64,000 nt of DNA from CAYPEL01 sp036479985 (GCA_965224815.1 CBDDAF010000003.1:744001-808000), one strand, 5' to 3'. Shown: positions 18,012-27,862, numbered from the stretch's first letter. The notes: a model not told the origin generated them from the sequence alone. Numbers and translations: made by a program.

Positions 18012-18965
18012 GTGAAACGAATACTAATAACCGGGGGAGCCGGTTTTCTGGGACGGCACCTGTCTAAGCGATTACTCGAAGAAGGTAATGAAATTGTCTG
18101 TCTGGATAACTTCTTCACAGGCAGTAAAAGCAATATTGTTGATCTTCTGGATCACCCCTACTTTGAATTAATCCGTCACGATGTATGCTTTCCTCTCTAT
18201 ATTGAGATGGATGAAATTTACAATCTGGCATGCCCCGCAAGCCCGATCTATTACCAGCACGACCCGGTACAAACGACCAAAACCAGCGTACACGGCGCAA
18301 TCAACATGCTCGGCCTGGCAAAACGTATCGGTGCAAAAATATTCCAGGCATCCACCAGCGAAGTTTATGGCGACCCTGACGTTCACCCCCAACAGGAAAG
18401 TTACTGGGGCAACGTTAATCCCGTAGGAATTCGTTCTTGTTACGATGAAGGCAAGCGGTGTGCCGAAACACTATTTTTTGATTATCATCGCCAACACAAT
18501 TTACGAATTAAGGTAGCCCGTCTTTTTAATACTTACGGGCCCTATATGGATGTGAATGATGGCAGAGTTGTTTCCAATTTTATTGTCCAGGCACTGCAAA
18601 ACCACGACATTACAATTTACGGGGATGGTCAACAGACCCGTTCTTTTTGCTATGTCGATGACATGATTGATGCTTTTGTTCTACTTATGAACTCACCAGA
18701 CGATGTAACCGGACCGGTAAATCTGGGCAACCCGGGTGAATTTACTATTGCCGAACTGGCTCACCTGGTCATTGAAATGACCGGCTCAAAATCGAAGCTG
18801 GTCAATAAAGAGTTGCCCAGTGATGATCCGAAACAGCGTTGCCCGGATATCACACTAGCAAAAGAAAAATTAGACTGGGAACCAAAAGTTGATCTTCAAC
18901 AGGGGCTCAAGAAAACTATTGCCTACTTCGACAACTACCTTAAGCAAAATAAAGTAGCAGATTAG
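18012..18965 (+). CDS. UDP-glucuronate decarboxylase (UDP-xylose synthase)
   Basis: 317 residues of the extended SDR family. The NAD motif GGAGFLG is at residues 8-14, the catalytic triad region has ASTSEVYGD, and the active-site tyrosine/lysine lie in SCYDEGKR, a pattern typical of UDP-xylose synthases. It converts UDP-glucuronate to UDP-xylose, a precursor for a xylose-type sugar in the polymer. GAGGAAG lies upstream of the ATG. It is the first gene of a plus-strand operon. UDP-apiose/xylose-type relatives cannot be fully excluded. Confidence 0.9.
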   Translation: MKRILITGGAGFLGRHLSKRLLEEGNEIVCLDNFFTGSKSNIVDLLDHPYFELIRHDVCFPLYIEMDEIYNLACPASPIYYQHDPVQTTKTSVHGAINMLGLAKRIGAKIFQASTSEVYGDPDVHPQQESYWGNVNPVGIRSCYDEGKRCAETLFFDYHRQHNLRIKVARLFNTYGPYMDVNDGRVVSNFIVQALQNHDITIYGDGQQTRSFCYVDDMIDAFVLLMNSPDDVTGPVNLGNPGEFTIAELAHLVIEMTGSKSKLVNKELPSDDPKQRCPDITLAKEKLDWEPKVDLQQGLKKTIAYFDNYLKQNKVAD

Positions 18966-18996
18966 TCATGTACATATCTAGCCAGAGGTCTTACCA

Positions 18997-19359
18997 ATGA
19001 AAACAAATATGGATGCAGATAAAGCCGTACTCATGGCAGCATTTGCTAAATTTGATGTGGTAGCACTTGCCATTGCCTTAGGTGCTGTACTGGCCACGTC
19101 ACTATTTCTGGCTACCATTTTCCTGGTACTTAAAGGTGCAGATCCAGGCACTGACGTCGGAAATCATCTGAGATTAATCGGCGTATATCTACCCGGTTAC
19201 AGTGTGAGCTGGTCTGGCGCACTCATTGGTGCTGCCTATGCACTCGGTTTAGGTGCAGTAATGGGTTTCATTCTGGGTGTTTTATGGAATATGACACACT
19301 ACATCTATGTGGCTCTGATCGTTATCAGAACCACATGGGTCAATCTAATGGCAGACTAA
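18997..19359 (+). CDS. Small membrane protein with one LPGYSVS module
   Basis: 120 residues. I do not recognise a named family. Helix 1 is at about residues 20-45 (VALAIALGAVLATSLFLATIFL), followed by a loop and YLPGYSVSWSGALIG at about 68-82, which leads into a glycine-rich helix (LGLGAVMGFILGVLW). The same module occurs twice in the next gene and once at the C-terminus of the 25447-26703 protein. It lies 31 bp after the decarboxylase gene and 3 bp before the next gene, so it is in the operon. Confidence 0.8.
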   Translation: MKTNMDADKAVLMAAFAKFDVVALAIALGAVLATSLFLATIFLVLKGADPGTDVGNHLRLIGVYLPGYSVSWSGALIGAAYALGLGAVMGFILGVLWNMTHYIYVALIVIRTTWVNLMAD

Positions 19360-19362
19360 CAC

Positions 19363-20019
19363 ATGGATAAAATCATGCCGCAATCATCAGGTACAACACC
19401 TACACCTCAAATCAATATGGCGCTGCTAAAAGCTGCGATCAAATTGAATACGCTACTACTTGCCAGTGTTTCCGGGCTACTGGGTGGGCTGCTGTTATTT
19501 ACCATCACCTTCCTGTCATTGAATAAGGGTATGCCTTATCCAGGCCACTACCTGAATCTACTTGGTGTTTTTCTTCCTGGCTATAACGTGAGTCCAGCGG
19601 GTGCATGGATTGGCTTATTCTGGGGCGCTGTGGTTGGCGCACTTATAGGCGCGCTCTTCTATCGCATTTATGCAAGAACTATTGAAACACAGGTAAGTAA
19701 TTATCTACGACAAGGCCGATCCAGCAAAGATCTCATGACCTCTGTGATGAAGATTGATGGCAACAGTCTGGGGCTGGCACTGGGCGCAATTGTTGCCATT
19801 GGTTTACTGATATCAACCAACTGGCTGGTATTTCGTGGCACAGCAAACGAAAGTTTCAATGCAGCCTTATTCTCAAACTACCTGCCAGGATATTCAGTTA
19901 GTACCGCAGGCAGTTTCGTGGGTGCTATCGAAATTTTTATTATTGTTTACTTGCTCTGTCTATTGTTTGGTTGGGTCTATAACAAAATTGCAGTGCTTCG
20001 TGGTGGAGATCCACAATGA
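19363..20019 (+). CDS. Membrane protein with two LPGYSVS modules
   Basis: 218 residues with four predicted helices, arranged as a duplication. Module 1 is at about residues 25-105 (helix, then FLPGYNVSPAGAWIG, then a Gly-rich helix). Module 2 is at about 130-210 (helix, then YLPGYSVSTAGSFVG, then a helix). A soluble 25-residue linker joins them. The stop overlaps the start of the flavoprotein gene (ATGA at 20016-20019), so translation is coupled. The function is unknown; context suggests a partner of the glycan assembly enzymes. Confidence 0.8.
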   Translation: MDKIMPQSSGTTPTPQINMALLKAAIKLNTLLLASVSGLLGGLLLFTITFLSLNKGMPYPGHYLNLLGVFLPGYNVSPAGAWIGLFWGAVVGALIGALFYRIYARTIETQVSNYLRQGRSSKDLMTSVMKIDGNSLGLALGAIVAIGLLISTNWLVFRGTANESFNAALFSNYLPGYSVSTAGSFVGAIEIFIIVYLLCLLFGWVYNKIAVLRGGDPQ

Positions 20020-21500
20020 GTACTAAACCAGAACACGTCATTATTCTTGGAGCTGGGCCTGGTGGGCTGGCAGCTGGTCATGAACTCTGTATGCACGGCG
20101 GCAAGGTAACCGTCCTGGAAAAGAATAACTATGTTGGCGGTCTTTGCCTGACTGTGAAAAAAGATGGTTATAAATTTGATCTGGGCGGACACCGTTGGTT
20201 TTCCAAAAACGAAGATCTCAATAACTGGTTTCGCACCCTCATGGAGGGTGAGTACGTCATGGTCAACCGGATAAGCCGAATATATTACGATGGCATGTAC
20301 TTTTCATATCCTATCCGCTTTTCAGATATATTTAAAAATACCGGCATCTTTACTATCTTGCATGCCGGCGTTGCATTTGTCTGGGCTGTGCTTAAGCAAT
20401 CGATTTACAGCGCACCGATAATCACCATGAAAGAAGCTTATGTTTCCCAATTTGGAAGCAAGCTCTATGACATGTTCTTCAGGCTTTATTCCGAAAAAGT
20501 TTGGGGACGGCCCTGTGAAGAATTATCCGCCGACTGGGTATCACAACGCAGCAAAGGCCTGTCAATCTGGACGGCTGTACGTGATGCACTGGTAGGCTCT
20601 AACAATAAAGTAACCAGCCTAATTGAAGAATTCATGTATCCGCGCGACGGTTATATGCGAATACCGGAACGAATGGCCGAAGATATTAGTAACACGGGCA
20701 GTGACGTGTTGCTGGATACGGCTGTTACCCGGATAATCTACCACGGGCCCAATGACTTTGAAGTCTTTTATAACAAGGCTGGAGAAGAAATGAGTGTGCG
20801 CGGCAATGCAATCGTGTCCACTATACCGCTTGGCTTTCTTGCCCAAAGTATTTCTCCGGCCTGTGATGAATCGGTTAAAAAGGCAGCGCGGGAACTGGAG
20901 TTCCGTGATCTGGTCACCGTCAATATCATGCTGAAACGCAAACAGGTATCACCGGATACCTGGCTCTACATTCAGGACTCAGATATTCTGTTTGGCCGTC
21001 TCCACGAACCCAAGAACTGGAGCATTAGTATGGTACCCGATGCTGACCACACATCACTGGTGCTGGAATGCTTCTGCACATTTAAAGACGAAATCTGGAA
21101 TATGTCTGATGATGAAATCAGAGAGCGTTGCACCCGCGATCTGGTCGACAAACTAAAATTTATCAAAGATGATGAAGTGACCGGTGCCCATGTAATCAGA
21201 ACACGTTTCGCCTACCCTATCTACGACCTGGAATACTCGGGCAAGGTCAAAGCGATTCAAGATTATCTGGATGGATTCGAAGGCTTGTATATCTCAGGCA
21301 GGGGCGGTATTTTCCGCTATAACAATGCCGATCATTCAATAGAAATGGGGCTGATGCTTGGCCAACGGCTCAGTGGCTTTGAAATCGATCACATGGCAGT
21401 TAACACAGAAGAAGACTACCAGGAAATAATCGGTGAAGATGAACCGGCCAGAGATCGATATGTTTTCCGCCCTGTGAAAACTGCTGAACAAAAAACCTGA
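20016..21500 (+). CDS. FAD-dependent oxidoreductase, UDP-galactopyranose mutase/protoporphyrinogen oxidase-like
   Basis: 494 residues. The N-terminal FAD-binding motif is GAGPGGLAAGHE with the partner acidic residue in VTVLEKNNYVGG; DLGGHRWFSKN follows, and the C-terminal FAD segment is LYISGRGGIFRYNNADHS. The family fits NAD(P)-binding flavoproteins placed in polysaccharide loci, whose substrates are mostly unproven. A second member, about 470 residues, lies at 29384-30793. It could act on a nucleotide sugar or lipid-linked sugar. Confidence 0.75.
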   Translation: MSTKPEHVIILGAGPGGLAAGHELCMHGGKVTVLEKNNYVGGLCLTVKKDGYKFDLGGHRWFSKNEDLNNWFRTLMEGEYVMVNRISRIYYDGMYFSYPIRFSDIFKNTGIFTILHAGVAFVWAVLKQSIYSAPIITMKEAYVSQFGSKLYDMFFRLYSEKVWGRPCEELSADWVSQRSKGLSIWTAVRDALVGSNNKVTSLIEEFMYPRDGYMRIPERMAEDISNTGSDVLLDTAVTRIIYHGPNDFEVFYNKAGEEMSVRGNAIVSTIPLGFLAQSISPACDESVKKAARELEFRDLVTVNIMLKRKQVSPDTWLYIQDSDILFGRLHEPKNWSISMVPDADHTSLVLECFCTFKDEIWNMSDDEIRERCTRDLVDKLKFIKDDEVTGAHVIRTRFAYPIYDLEYSGKVKAIQDYLDGFEGLYISGRGGIFRYNNADHSIEMGLMLGQRLSGFEIDHMAVNTEEDYQEIIGEDEPARDRYVFRPVKTAEQKT

Positions 21501-21538
21501 TTTGTTTCGATCTCACACAAAAAATTATTGGCTAAGCT

Positions 21539-22558
21539 GTGTCAGACGAAAATAATCAATCCACTGATAATGAGCTGACAATCAGCGCCATTATGCCAGT
21601 CTATAATGGGCAGAACTTCATCTTAAAGAGTCTGCCGCCACTTATTGAATTAATGAAAAATGGCGAAATTGATGAGGTATTGGTGGTTGACGATACTTCG
21701 ACCGACAACACTTGCGTGCTGGCCAAAGAAATGGGCGCAAAAGTTATGCCCTCTGGTGGCCGGCTTGGCCCAGGCGCTGCCCGCAACAAAGCAGCAGAAG
21801 TTGCCAAAGGTAACATCCTCTGGTTTATTGATGCCGATGTCATCGTACACAGTGATGCCGCCCAGCACCTGAAAGAGAATTTACAGAATCCAGACATCGT
21901 CGCTCTATTCGGTTCCTATGACGACAAACCACCCGCACAAAATTTTTTGTCGCAATATAAAAATCTTGTACACCATTTTTATCACCACCGTGGAAAACGT
22001 GAAGCTTCTACCTTCTGGTCCGGTTGTGGTGCAGTTCGTAAACAAGCATTCCTCGATGCCGGTGGTTTTGATGTTGAACGTTATACACGCCCATCGATTG
22101 AAGACATTGAGTTAGGCTACAGACTAATCAAAGCTGGCGGCAAAATCCTCCTGGTTCCTGAATTACAGAGCACTCACTTAAAAGTCTGGCGCTTTATCAA
22201 TTTAATTCACACAGAAGTTTTTTGCCGAGCCATTCCCTGGTCAAAACTGATGTTGCAGCAGACTGGTGTTGTTGATGACCTGAACGTAAGCTCTTCTGAA
22301 CGTTTCCGGGCAGTCCTGGCAGGGCTGCTACTAATATGTACAGTTGCAGCAATTTTCAGTTTAATACCCTGGTGGCCGACAATAATCGTTCTGATATTAG
22401 CTATTTTCAGCAACAAGCAGCTACTTTCTTTATTTTACCGCCGTAAAGGTCTGCTGTTTGCTATTGGTGGTTTCGCGTTCCACCAACTTTATTATTTATA
22501 CAGTAGCCTGGCTTTTGTATATAGCTGGATTGAGGTCAAGGCCCTGAAACGAGCCTGA
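21539..22558 (+). CDS. Glycosyltransferase, family 2
   Basis: 339 residues. The GT-A fold is seen in ISAIMPVYNGQNFI, EVLVVDDTSTDNT, and the metal-binding DAD in LWFIDADVIVHSD. Two helices lie near the C-terminus (about residues 265-330). The start is GTG at 21539. It is encoded between the flavoprotein and a GT4 on the same transcript, so it probably adds one sugar to the lipid-linked repeat unit. Confidence 0.88.
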   Translation: MSDENNQSTDNELTISAIMPVYNGQNFILKSLPPLIELMKNGEIDEVLVVDDTSTDNTCVLAKEMGAKVMPSGGRLGPGAARNKAAEVAKGNILWFIDADVIVHSDAAQHLKENLQNPDIVALFGSYDDKPPAQNFLSQYKNLVHHFYHHRGKREASTFWSGCGAVRKQAFLDAGGFDVERYTRPSIEDIELGYRLIKAGGKILLVPELQSTHLKVWRFINLIHTEVFCRAIPWSKLMLQQTGVVDDLNVSSSERFRAVLAGLLLICTVAAIFSLIPWWPTIIVLILAIFSNKQLLSLFYRRKGLLFAIGGFAFHQLYYLYSSLAFVYSWIEVKALKRA

Positions 22559-22574
22559 CATATGTAGTCATATT

Positions 22575-23891
22575 ATGGCCACCTCTGGCTTACATTTCAC
22601 AATGATCACTACCTTCTATCCTCCCTACCATTTTGGGGGAGATGGAAACTATGTCCGGCAAATGGCGCACATACTGGCCGGTCTTGGACATCAGGTTGAC
22701 ATAATTCACGACATTGATGCTTATCGCTTATTGAGCAATCAGAAAAATCCACCACCGCTACAGGAGCCAGAAGGAGTAAACGTCTTTGGTTTACAAAGCC
22801 GGATCGGGGCCTTGTCATGTTTTGCTACCCAGCAACTGGGTTATCCTGTTGTTCACGGCAAACAGATCCGTTCAATCTTAAAACAGAGAAAGCCGGATAT
22901 TATTCACTTCCATAATATTTCACTGGTGGGTGGACCGGGCATACTCGCCTATGGTGACGCCCTAAAGATTTATACCGCACATGAGCACTGGCTGGTTTGC
23001 CCTTCTCATATACTCTGGCGCCATAACCGAGAAGTCTGTACCGGCAAACAGTGCTTGCGTTGTGTCGTCAATTATCACCGACCTCCACAAATCTGGCGGT
23101 ATACCGGATTAATTGATCGTGCCGCAAAATCTGTCGATGCATTCTGTTCACCTAGCCATTTCAGTGCCAACAAACATAAGGAATTCGGATTCACGAAAAA
23201 CATGACGGTCATGCCTTCATTTTTACCCGATGTACCTCCAGTCACAGATGATCACGAAATTAAAACAGCTGCACGAGAAAGACCTTACTTTCTATTTGTA
23301 GGACGCCTGGAAATTATCAAAGGCATACAAGATATCATTCCTCTGTTTGTAAACGATGCTCCAGCCGACCTCTGGATTGCAGGCACCGGTGACTACGAAC
23401 AAGAGCTGAAACGACTAGCTAACGGTTCAGTAAATATTCACTTTCTGGGGCAGACTGCCTCTGAAGTATTACGCCCAATGTACGCCAACGCCATTGCCGC
23501 AATTACCCCATCCAGATGTTACGAAGTGTTTCCTCTTGTAGTTCTCGAAGCCTTCCGGGAAGCAACGCCCATCATTGCCCGCGAGCTTGGCCCTTATCCT
23601 GAAATTATCCAGCGTAGTCAGGGTGGATTTTTATTCAATACCCAACAGGAATTGAGCAACGCCCTGACCCGCTTAAGTGCAGATTCTGATCTACGAAACA
23701 AAATGGGGCTGGCAGGATATAACACCTTCCAGGAAGAATGGAGTGAGCAAGCTGCCATGTCAGCCTATTTTGGATTGATCAAACAATTGGCTAATCAACG
23801 GAAAATTAATAAAATCCAGGAGGTTCTTTCTGCCTGCGATTCTGCAGGAAAGTTCACATCACCTGCGATAACAGCTAATAGACGAACATGA
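22575..23891 (+). CDS. Glycosyltransferase, family 4
   Basis: 438 residues, GT-B fold. The N-terminal glycine-rich segment is FYPPYHFGGDGNYVRQMAHIL. The donor-binding half has YFLFVGRLEIIKGIQD and the E-x7-E motif in EVFPLVVLEAFREATP. A cysteine group (CPSH, CTGKQCLRC, about residues 140-160) is typical of a subset of GT4 enzymes. The stop overlaps the flippase start by four bases (ATGA, 23888-23891). Confidence 0.9.
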   Translation: MATSGLHFTMITTFYPPYHFGGDGNYVRQMAHILAGLGHQVDIIHDIDAYRLLSNQKNPPPLQEPEGVNVFGLQSRIGALSCFATQQLGYPVVHGKQIRSILKQRKPDIIHFHNISLVGGPGILAYGDALKIYTAHEHWLVCPSHILWRHNREVCTGKQCLRCVVNYHRPPQIWRYTGLIDRAAKSVDAFCSPSHFSANKHKEFGFTKNMTVMPSFLPDVPPVTDDHEIKTAARERPYFLFVGRLEIIKGIQDIIPLFVNDAPADLWIAGTGDYEQELKRLANGSVNIHFLGQTASEVLRPMYANAIAAITPSRCYEVFPLVVLEAFREATPIIARELGPYPEIIQRSQGGFLFNTQQELSNALTRLSADSDLRNKMGLAGYNTFQEEWSEQAAMSAYFGLIKQLANQRKINKIQEVLSACDSAGKFTSPAITANRRT

Positions 23892-25327
23892 AACCCAGTA
23901 AATTTAAAGCATTTTGGGATTTTCTCAGCCTGTCAGGGGGTGAAACAATAGGAAAAATTGCAGGCTTCGTTGCCTTTGCCTATCTGGCACGCGTGCTGGA
24001 ACCATCGGCTTATGGTTCAGTCGAGTTTGCAGTTTCTTTACTGGTGTTTTTTTCTCTTATCGTTGATTTTGGGTATGGGCCGATTGGAGCACGTGACATC
24101 AGTCAACACCCTGAACGCACTCAGAACTATGCAGCCGTTATACCCACAGCCAGAATCATCCTGGCATTATTTTCCCTTTTGATGATGTGTAGCCTGGTTT
24201 TATTTATTAACCAGGAGAAACAAACACAGCAACTTGTCTGGATATTTTCACTCGCTCTACTCGCAGCACCATTTAATCAGCGCTGGTTGCTCCAGGGAAT
24301 GGATAAGATGCAATTGGTATCGCTGGGTCAGGTAATACGTATGTCAGTATTTGCTGTGGGTGTGATGGTTTTAATCCATTCAACCGATGATTTACTGAAA
24401 ATCGGTTTTATCGAGATTGGCGCCTCAATATTAATGGCGGTTTATTTTCTGACTGTGCAGCATAAACTCGGTGTAAAAATACACTTATCAAAAGATTTCC
24501 AGTCTATTTTTACACTGTCCAAACAAGCTTTATCAATAGGCCTAAGCCAGATTGTATGGGCTTTTAACCAGTATCTTCCAACTATATTGGTAGCATCAAT
24601 GGCAGGGACAGTGCAAGTTGCGTGGTTTGGCGCCGCACATCGAATTGTCATGTCTGCTGTCAGCTTCAGTCTGATTTATCATTTTAATCTGTTTCCCATG
24701 CTGGCGAAGCGTCTTAAGACATCCCATCAAGATTATCTGGCTTTGGTTAAACCCTCTTTCACTATCACTTCCTGGGCAGGCATCGGTGCAGCGTTAGCTG
24801 TTACCCTGTTTGCAGAGCCGATCAGTACTTTTATTTATGGAGATAAATTTACAGCGACTGCCTTGCCAGTTTCAATATTGATATGGGTACTCCCCGTAAC
24901 ACTATTATCCGGCCATGCACGCTGGACATTAATCGCCAGTCATCATCAACGCTATGCACTCTATGCACAGCTAGCTGGAACCATGACAATTCTAACTGCA
25001 TCTATATTGCTGATTAATGATTATGGTGCGACTGGAGCGAGCATTGCAATGCTTGCATGCGCCGTTACTGTGTGGGTAGTTCAGTACTATTTTGTTACCA
25101 AACTGATCGGGTCTATGCCATTTATAGGATCAATTCTTAAACCATCTCTGATGGCATTATCCTGCATCATTGCCACAAAACTATACGGTAGCCAAATTAG
25201 CTTCATGCCAGCCTGGATGTTTATTCTCTATATTGGGAGCGCCAGATTACTGGAAAGCAATCTTTTGACTGATGCCCGTAGCTTGCTAGAAATAAAACAT
25301 GAACCAATTGGTACTGAACCTGGCTGA
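23888..25327 (+). CDS. Wzx-type polysaccharide flippase
   Basis: 479 residues with about fourteen predicted helices. The first segment LSGGETIGKIAGFVAFAYLARVLEPSAYG matches the start of the polysaccharide biosynthesis/MATE-like flippase family. It should move lipid-linked repeat units across the inner membrane. It is last in the 18012-25327 operon. The last codons (Glu-Pro-Gly-stop) fall in the left terminal repeat of MITE copy 3. A second flippase is at 47495-48952. Confidence 0.9.
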   Translation: MKPSKFKAFWDFLSLSGGETIGKIAGFVAFAYLARVLEPSAYGSVEFAVSLLVFFSLIVDFGYGPIGARDISQHPERTQNYAAVIPTARIILALFSLLMMCSLVLFINQEKQTQQLVWIFSLALLAAPFNQRWLLQGMDKMQLVSLGQVIRMSVFAVGVMVLIHSTDDLLKIGFIEIGASILMAVYFLTVQHKLGVKIHLSKDFQSIFTLSKQALSIGLSQIVWAFNQYLPTILVASMAGTVQVAWFGAAHRIVMSAVSFSLIYHFNLFPMLAKRLKTSHQDYLALVKPSFTITSWAGIGAALAVTLFAEPISTFIYGDKFTATALPVSILIWVLPVTLLSGHARWTLIASHHQRYALYAQLAGTMTILTASILLINDYGATGASIAMLACAVTVWVVQYYFVTKLIGSMPFIGSILKPSLMALSCIIATKLYGSQISFMPAWMFILYIGSARLLESNLLTDARSLLEIKHEPIGTEPG

Positions 25328-25470
25328 TAGAAATATTCGGACATCTTGCCATTGCAAACAGCACAACTTCTGTAGGAGCGGCTTCAGCCGCGATAGATGA
25401 TGTCACCGGCCATCGCGGCTGAAGCCGCTCCTACAGATGATTCAATCTATCTATCCAGAGATTTTCCGAG
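25316..25470. mobile_element. MITE-like REP element, copy 3
   Basis: The palindromic core is 25370-25436. The left terminal repeat (GAACCTGGCTGATA, about 25316-25329) contains the TGA stop of the flippase gene. The right terminal repeat (about 25451-25470, reverse complement CTCGGAAAATCTCTGGAT) overlaps the last codons of the convergent UPF0104 gene, so both gene ends are formed by the element. No clear YTAR duplication is left. Confidence 0.65.
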
Positions 25471-26703
25471 TACCCGTCCTAACAAGTAGCCAAGCCCTGC
25501 GCCATAAATGAACCCGATCAGACTGCCAGTAAAGCTCGCAGAATACCCTGGTATCACGTTCATCCACTCAACCACTTCATTACCTGCATAGCCGGCTCCA
25601 TGTGCAATCACTAGCGTATTCGCGATGAAAAATAAAATGCCCCCGACAATCAGTGCATAGGTAAGAGCAAGCTGGTGACTACTTTTTACCTGACTGACAG
25701 GTTGCACCCTGGCTCCAGCAGCGGGCACAAAGCGTCCCATGAATGTCGCCAGCACACCTCCCAACAAGTTACCGGTGATAATGATTGCCTGAAAAATAAG
25801 TCCTGTGGCAACTGCTTTTTCCATGCTAATGCCAAATGGTGCAAATAAGGCAGCCTGCGCCGCTTCACGCACACCAATTCCACCCTGTGTAATAGGTACC
25901 ATGGCAGCTAACTTAGCCAGTGGCCATACAAACAACCACATCAGAAAAGTTGCCTTGGCCATTAGTGCTAATCGCCCCAACCATAAGTTCATAACAACCT
26001 GGGCCGTTTGAAGCACCATGACAGCTATGAATGCGATCAAGACTCGAGTGGGGTTTTTGAGTAAAGAGCGAGTGGCATTGCGTATTTTTACCAGCTTACG
26101 CCGAATTTTAAAGGAGAACCGGCGTGCAGGTAGCAAAAATAAAAGCACCACCAATACAATAATTGCAACTAAAATTAGCGCTGCAAATCCCCAGAAAATA
26201 TTCCTGCTGCTTTCTTCCAATGCTGCAGGAATCAGTAAGGCGCCAATACCAGCAACGGCTGCCAGACCCAGGCTATCAATGGTCCGATCGACAACGCTAC
26301 CCATTAACACGCCACTTTTAGACTTGCACATCTTTAATGCAAGACCTGCCCGGATGACATCACCGCCTACGACAGAAGGCAAAAAAGTGTTACCAAACAG
26401 GCCGTAATAATAACAACGGATAGCCTGAGGAAAATTCAAGCCTGCGCCTGCCGTGTTGATCAACATTCGCCATTTAGCAACTCCGATCAAATGCAAACAA
26501 AGATAAGTAGAAACTCCTGCCAGCCAAAGTTCAGTAGAAAATCCACTGAGTGCTTTAAGCAGTTTTTCACGCGGAAGAAAGGTAAACAGTAGCGCTAAAA
26601 TAACCAGACTACCGCCAATACGAATAGCAAAGCGTTTCCAGTTTTTTTTCGGTGGCTCAACAGCCATGCTGGAATCTTCTGTAAGCGTGTTTGAATCAGA
26701 CAT
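25447..26703 (-). CDS. UPF0104/LPG-synthase-TM-like membrane protein with C-terminal LPGYS-type module
   Basis: 418 residues. The first 340 form the lysylphosphatidylglycerol-synthase transmembrane (UPF0104) domain with about eight helices; the marker PITQGGIGVREAA is at about residue 262. Members of this family are proposed lipid or lipid-linked-sugar transporters. Residues about 345-418 are an added two-helix module (NVIPGYSASFTGSLIG, then a Gly-rich helix) like those at 18997-20019. The last residues (KSLDR) are encoded within the terminal repeat of MITE copy 3. Confidence 0.8.
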   Translation of the reverse strand: MSDSNTLTEDSSMAVEPPKKNWKRFAIRIGGSLVILALLFTFLPREKLLKALSGFSTELWLAGVSTYLCLHLIGVAKWRMLINTAGAGLNFPQAIRCYYYGLFGNTFLPSVVGGDVIRAGLALKMCKSKSGVLMGSVVDRTIDSLGLAAVAGIGALLIPAALEESSRNIFWGFAALILVAIIVLVVLLFLLPARRFSFKIRRKLVKIRNATRSLLKNPTRVLIAFIAVMVLQTAQVVMNLWLGRLALMAKATFLMWLFVWPLAKLAAMVPITQGGIGVREAAQAALFAPFGISMEKAVATGLIFQAIIITGNLLGGVLATFMGRFVPAAGARVQPVSQVKSSHQLALTYALIVGGILFFIANTLVIAHGAGYAGNEVVEWMNVIPGYSASFTGSLIGFIYGAGLGYLLGRVLGKSLDR

Positions 26704-26718
26704 ACCGTGATTTTAAAC

Positions 26719-26866
26719 CTAAGGAATCTCTGATTAATTAGCGAAAATCTGTAGGAGCGGCTTCAGCCGCGATGGGGTCGCGGTGTTCATCGTGGCTGAA
26801 GCCGCTCCTACAGGATTTGTACAGTTCACAATAGTAAAATACACGAATTAATTAGTTCTCCACTAA
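26719..26866. mobile_element. MITE-like REP element, copy 4
   Basis: This is a well-defined copy. It is a 140-bp element (26723-26862) between perfect CTAA duplications at 26719-26722 and 26863-26866. Terminal repeats are GGAATCTCTGATTAATT and, inverted, TGGAGAACTAATTAATT. The core is 26749-26813. The right CTAA contains the TAG stop of the 26863-27858 gene. Confidence 0.85.
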
Positions 26867-27858
26867 ACTTCAGTATCTTGCTCTAAAGACTGTTTTTCAT
26901 TATCTTCGTGCATAATTTTTTCGCCCATTTCAATACGCCGCACACGTAGCATTGTCTCTTCAAGGAGTTTCCTGTTTGAGCTAATCAAATCAGACATGAT
27001 ACCTGCAAGTAATGACTGAAAACCCATTATCATCAGAATGGCTGTCAGAATGAGCGATTGTATATGCCCCGTTTTCTGCCCGATAGAAAGCAAATAGATA
27101 AACCGAAAACCAGGAATCAAACCAAGCAGAATAAGTACAACCCCGAGAATAGTAAATACGCGTAACGGACTATACAAAGTATAGGCTCGTATAATCGCAA
27201 CAGTAGATGTGCGGATATACTGCCACATACCCTTCATCAAACGGGAAGGCCGGGTTTGTGGGTTTATACGGATCGGCACAAACTCGACCGCCATACGGTG
27301 AGCACCTGCCTGAATAAGGCTTTCCAAGGTGTATGAATAACTACCCAATACAACTGTATTCATAGCAGCGAATCGCGACAACGCCCGAAACCCACTCGTC
27401 GCATCTGGCGTTTTCAATCCCGATGCCTTACCAATTATCCAACTACCAAATGTCTGCAGCCTTTGTTTAAGTTTAGAAAAATTTTCTAACGAGCCAACAC
27501 CGCGGTCACCAACCACCAGATCCGCACGCCTGGCAAGAATTGGTTCTACCAGCTTATGAATATCATCAGCCTGATATTGATTATCGGCATCGGTATTTAC
27601 AATGATATCAGCACCAAGCCGCAAACTGGAATCGATCCCTGTACGAAATGCGGTAGCCAGGCCTCTGTTCCGGGTATGCCGTACCACATGATGCACACCG
27701 ACTTGTTTTGCAACCTCCGAGGTATTATCCGTACTGCCATCGTCGATAACCAAATACTCTATCTCATCGATACCCGATATTTCACGTGGCAACGCATCAA
27801 TTGTCGGCTTTAGTGTCTCTGCCTCGTTCAGACAGGGAATTTGGATGATTAACTTCAC
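26863..27858 (-). CDS. Polyprenyl-phosphate glycosyltransferase, Dpm1/GtrB-like (GT2)
   Basis: 331 residues. The GT-A domain (residues about 1-220) has IIQIPCLNEAETL, LVIDDGSTDNTSE and the DAD motif in IVNTDADNQYQADD. Two C-terminal helices (about 235-260 and 270-295) are followed by a charged tail. This architecture makes polyprenyl-phosphate sugars for periplasmic transferases. The start is GTG at 27858 with GAGGG upstream. It begins 4 bp after the stop of the ArnT-like gene, a natural consumer of its product. Confidence 0.87.
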   Translation of the reverse strand: MKLIIQIPCLNEAETLKPTIDALPREISGIDEIEYLVIDDGSTDNTSEVAKQVGVHHVVRHTRNRGLATAFRTGIDSSLRLGADIIVNTDADNQYQADDIHKLVEPILARRADLVVGDRGVGSLENFSKLKQRLQTFGSWIIGKASGLKTPDATSGFRALSRFAAMNTVVLGSYSYTLESLIQAGAHRMAVEFVPIRINPQTRPSRLMKGMWQYIRTSTVAIIRAYTLYSPLRVFTILGVVLILLGLIPGFRFIYLLSIGQKTGHIQSLILTAILMIMGFQSLLAGIMSDLISSNRKLLEETMLRVRRIEMGEKIMHEDNEKQSLEQDTEV

Positions 27859-27862
27859 GGTA

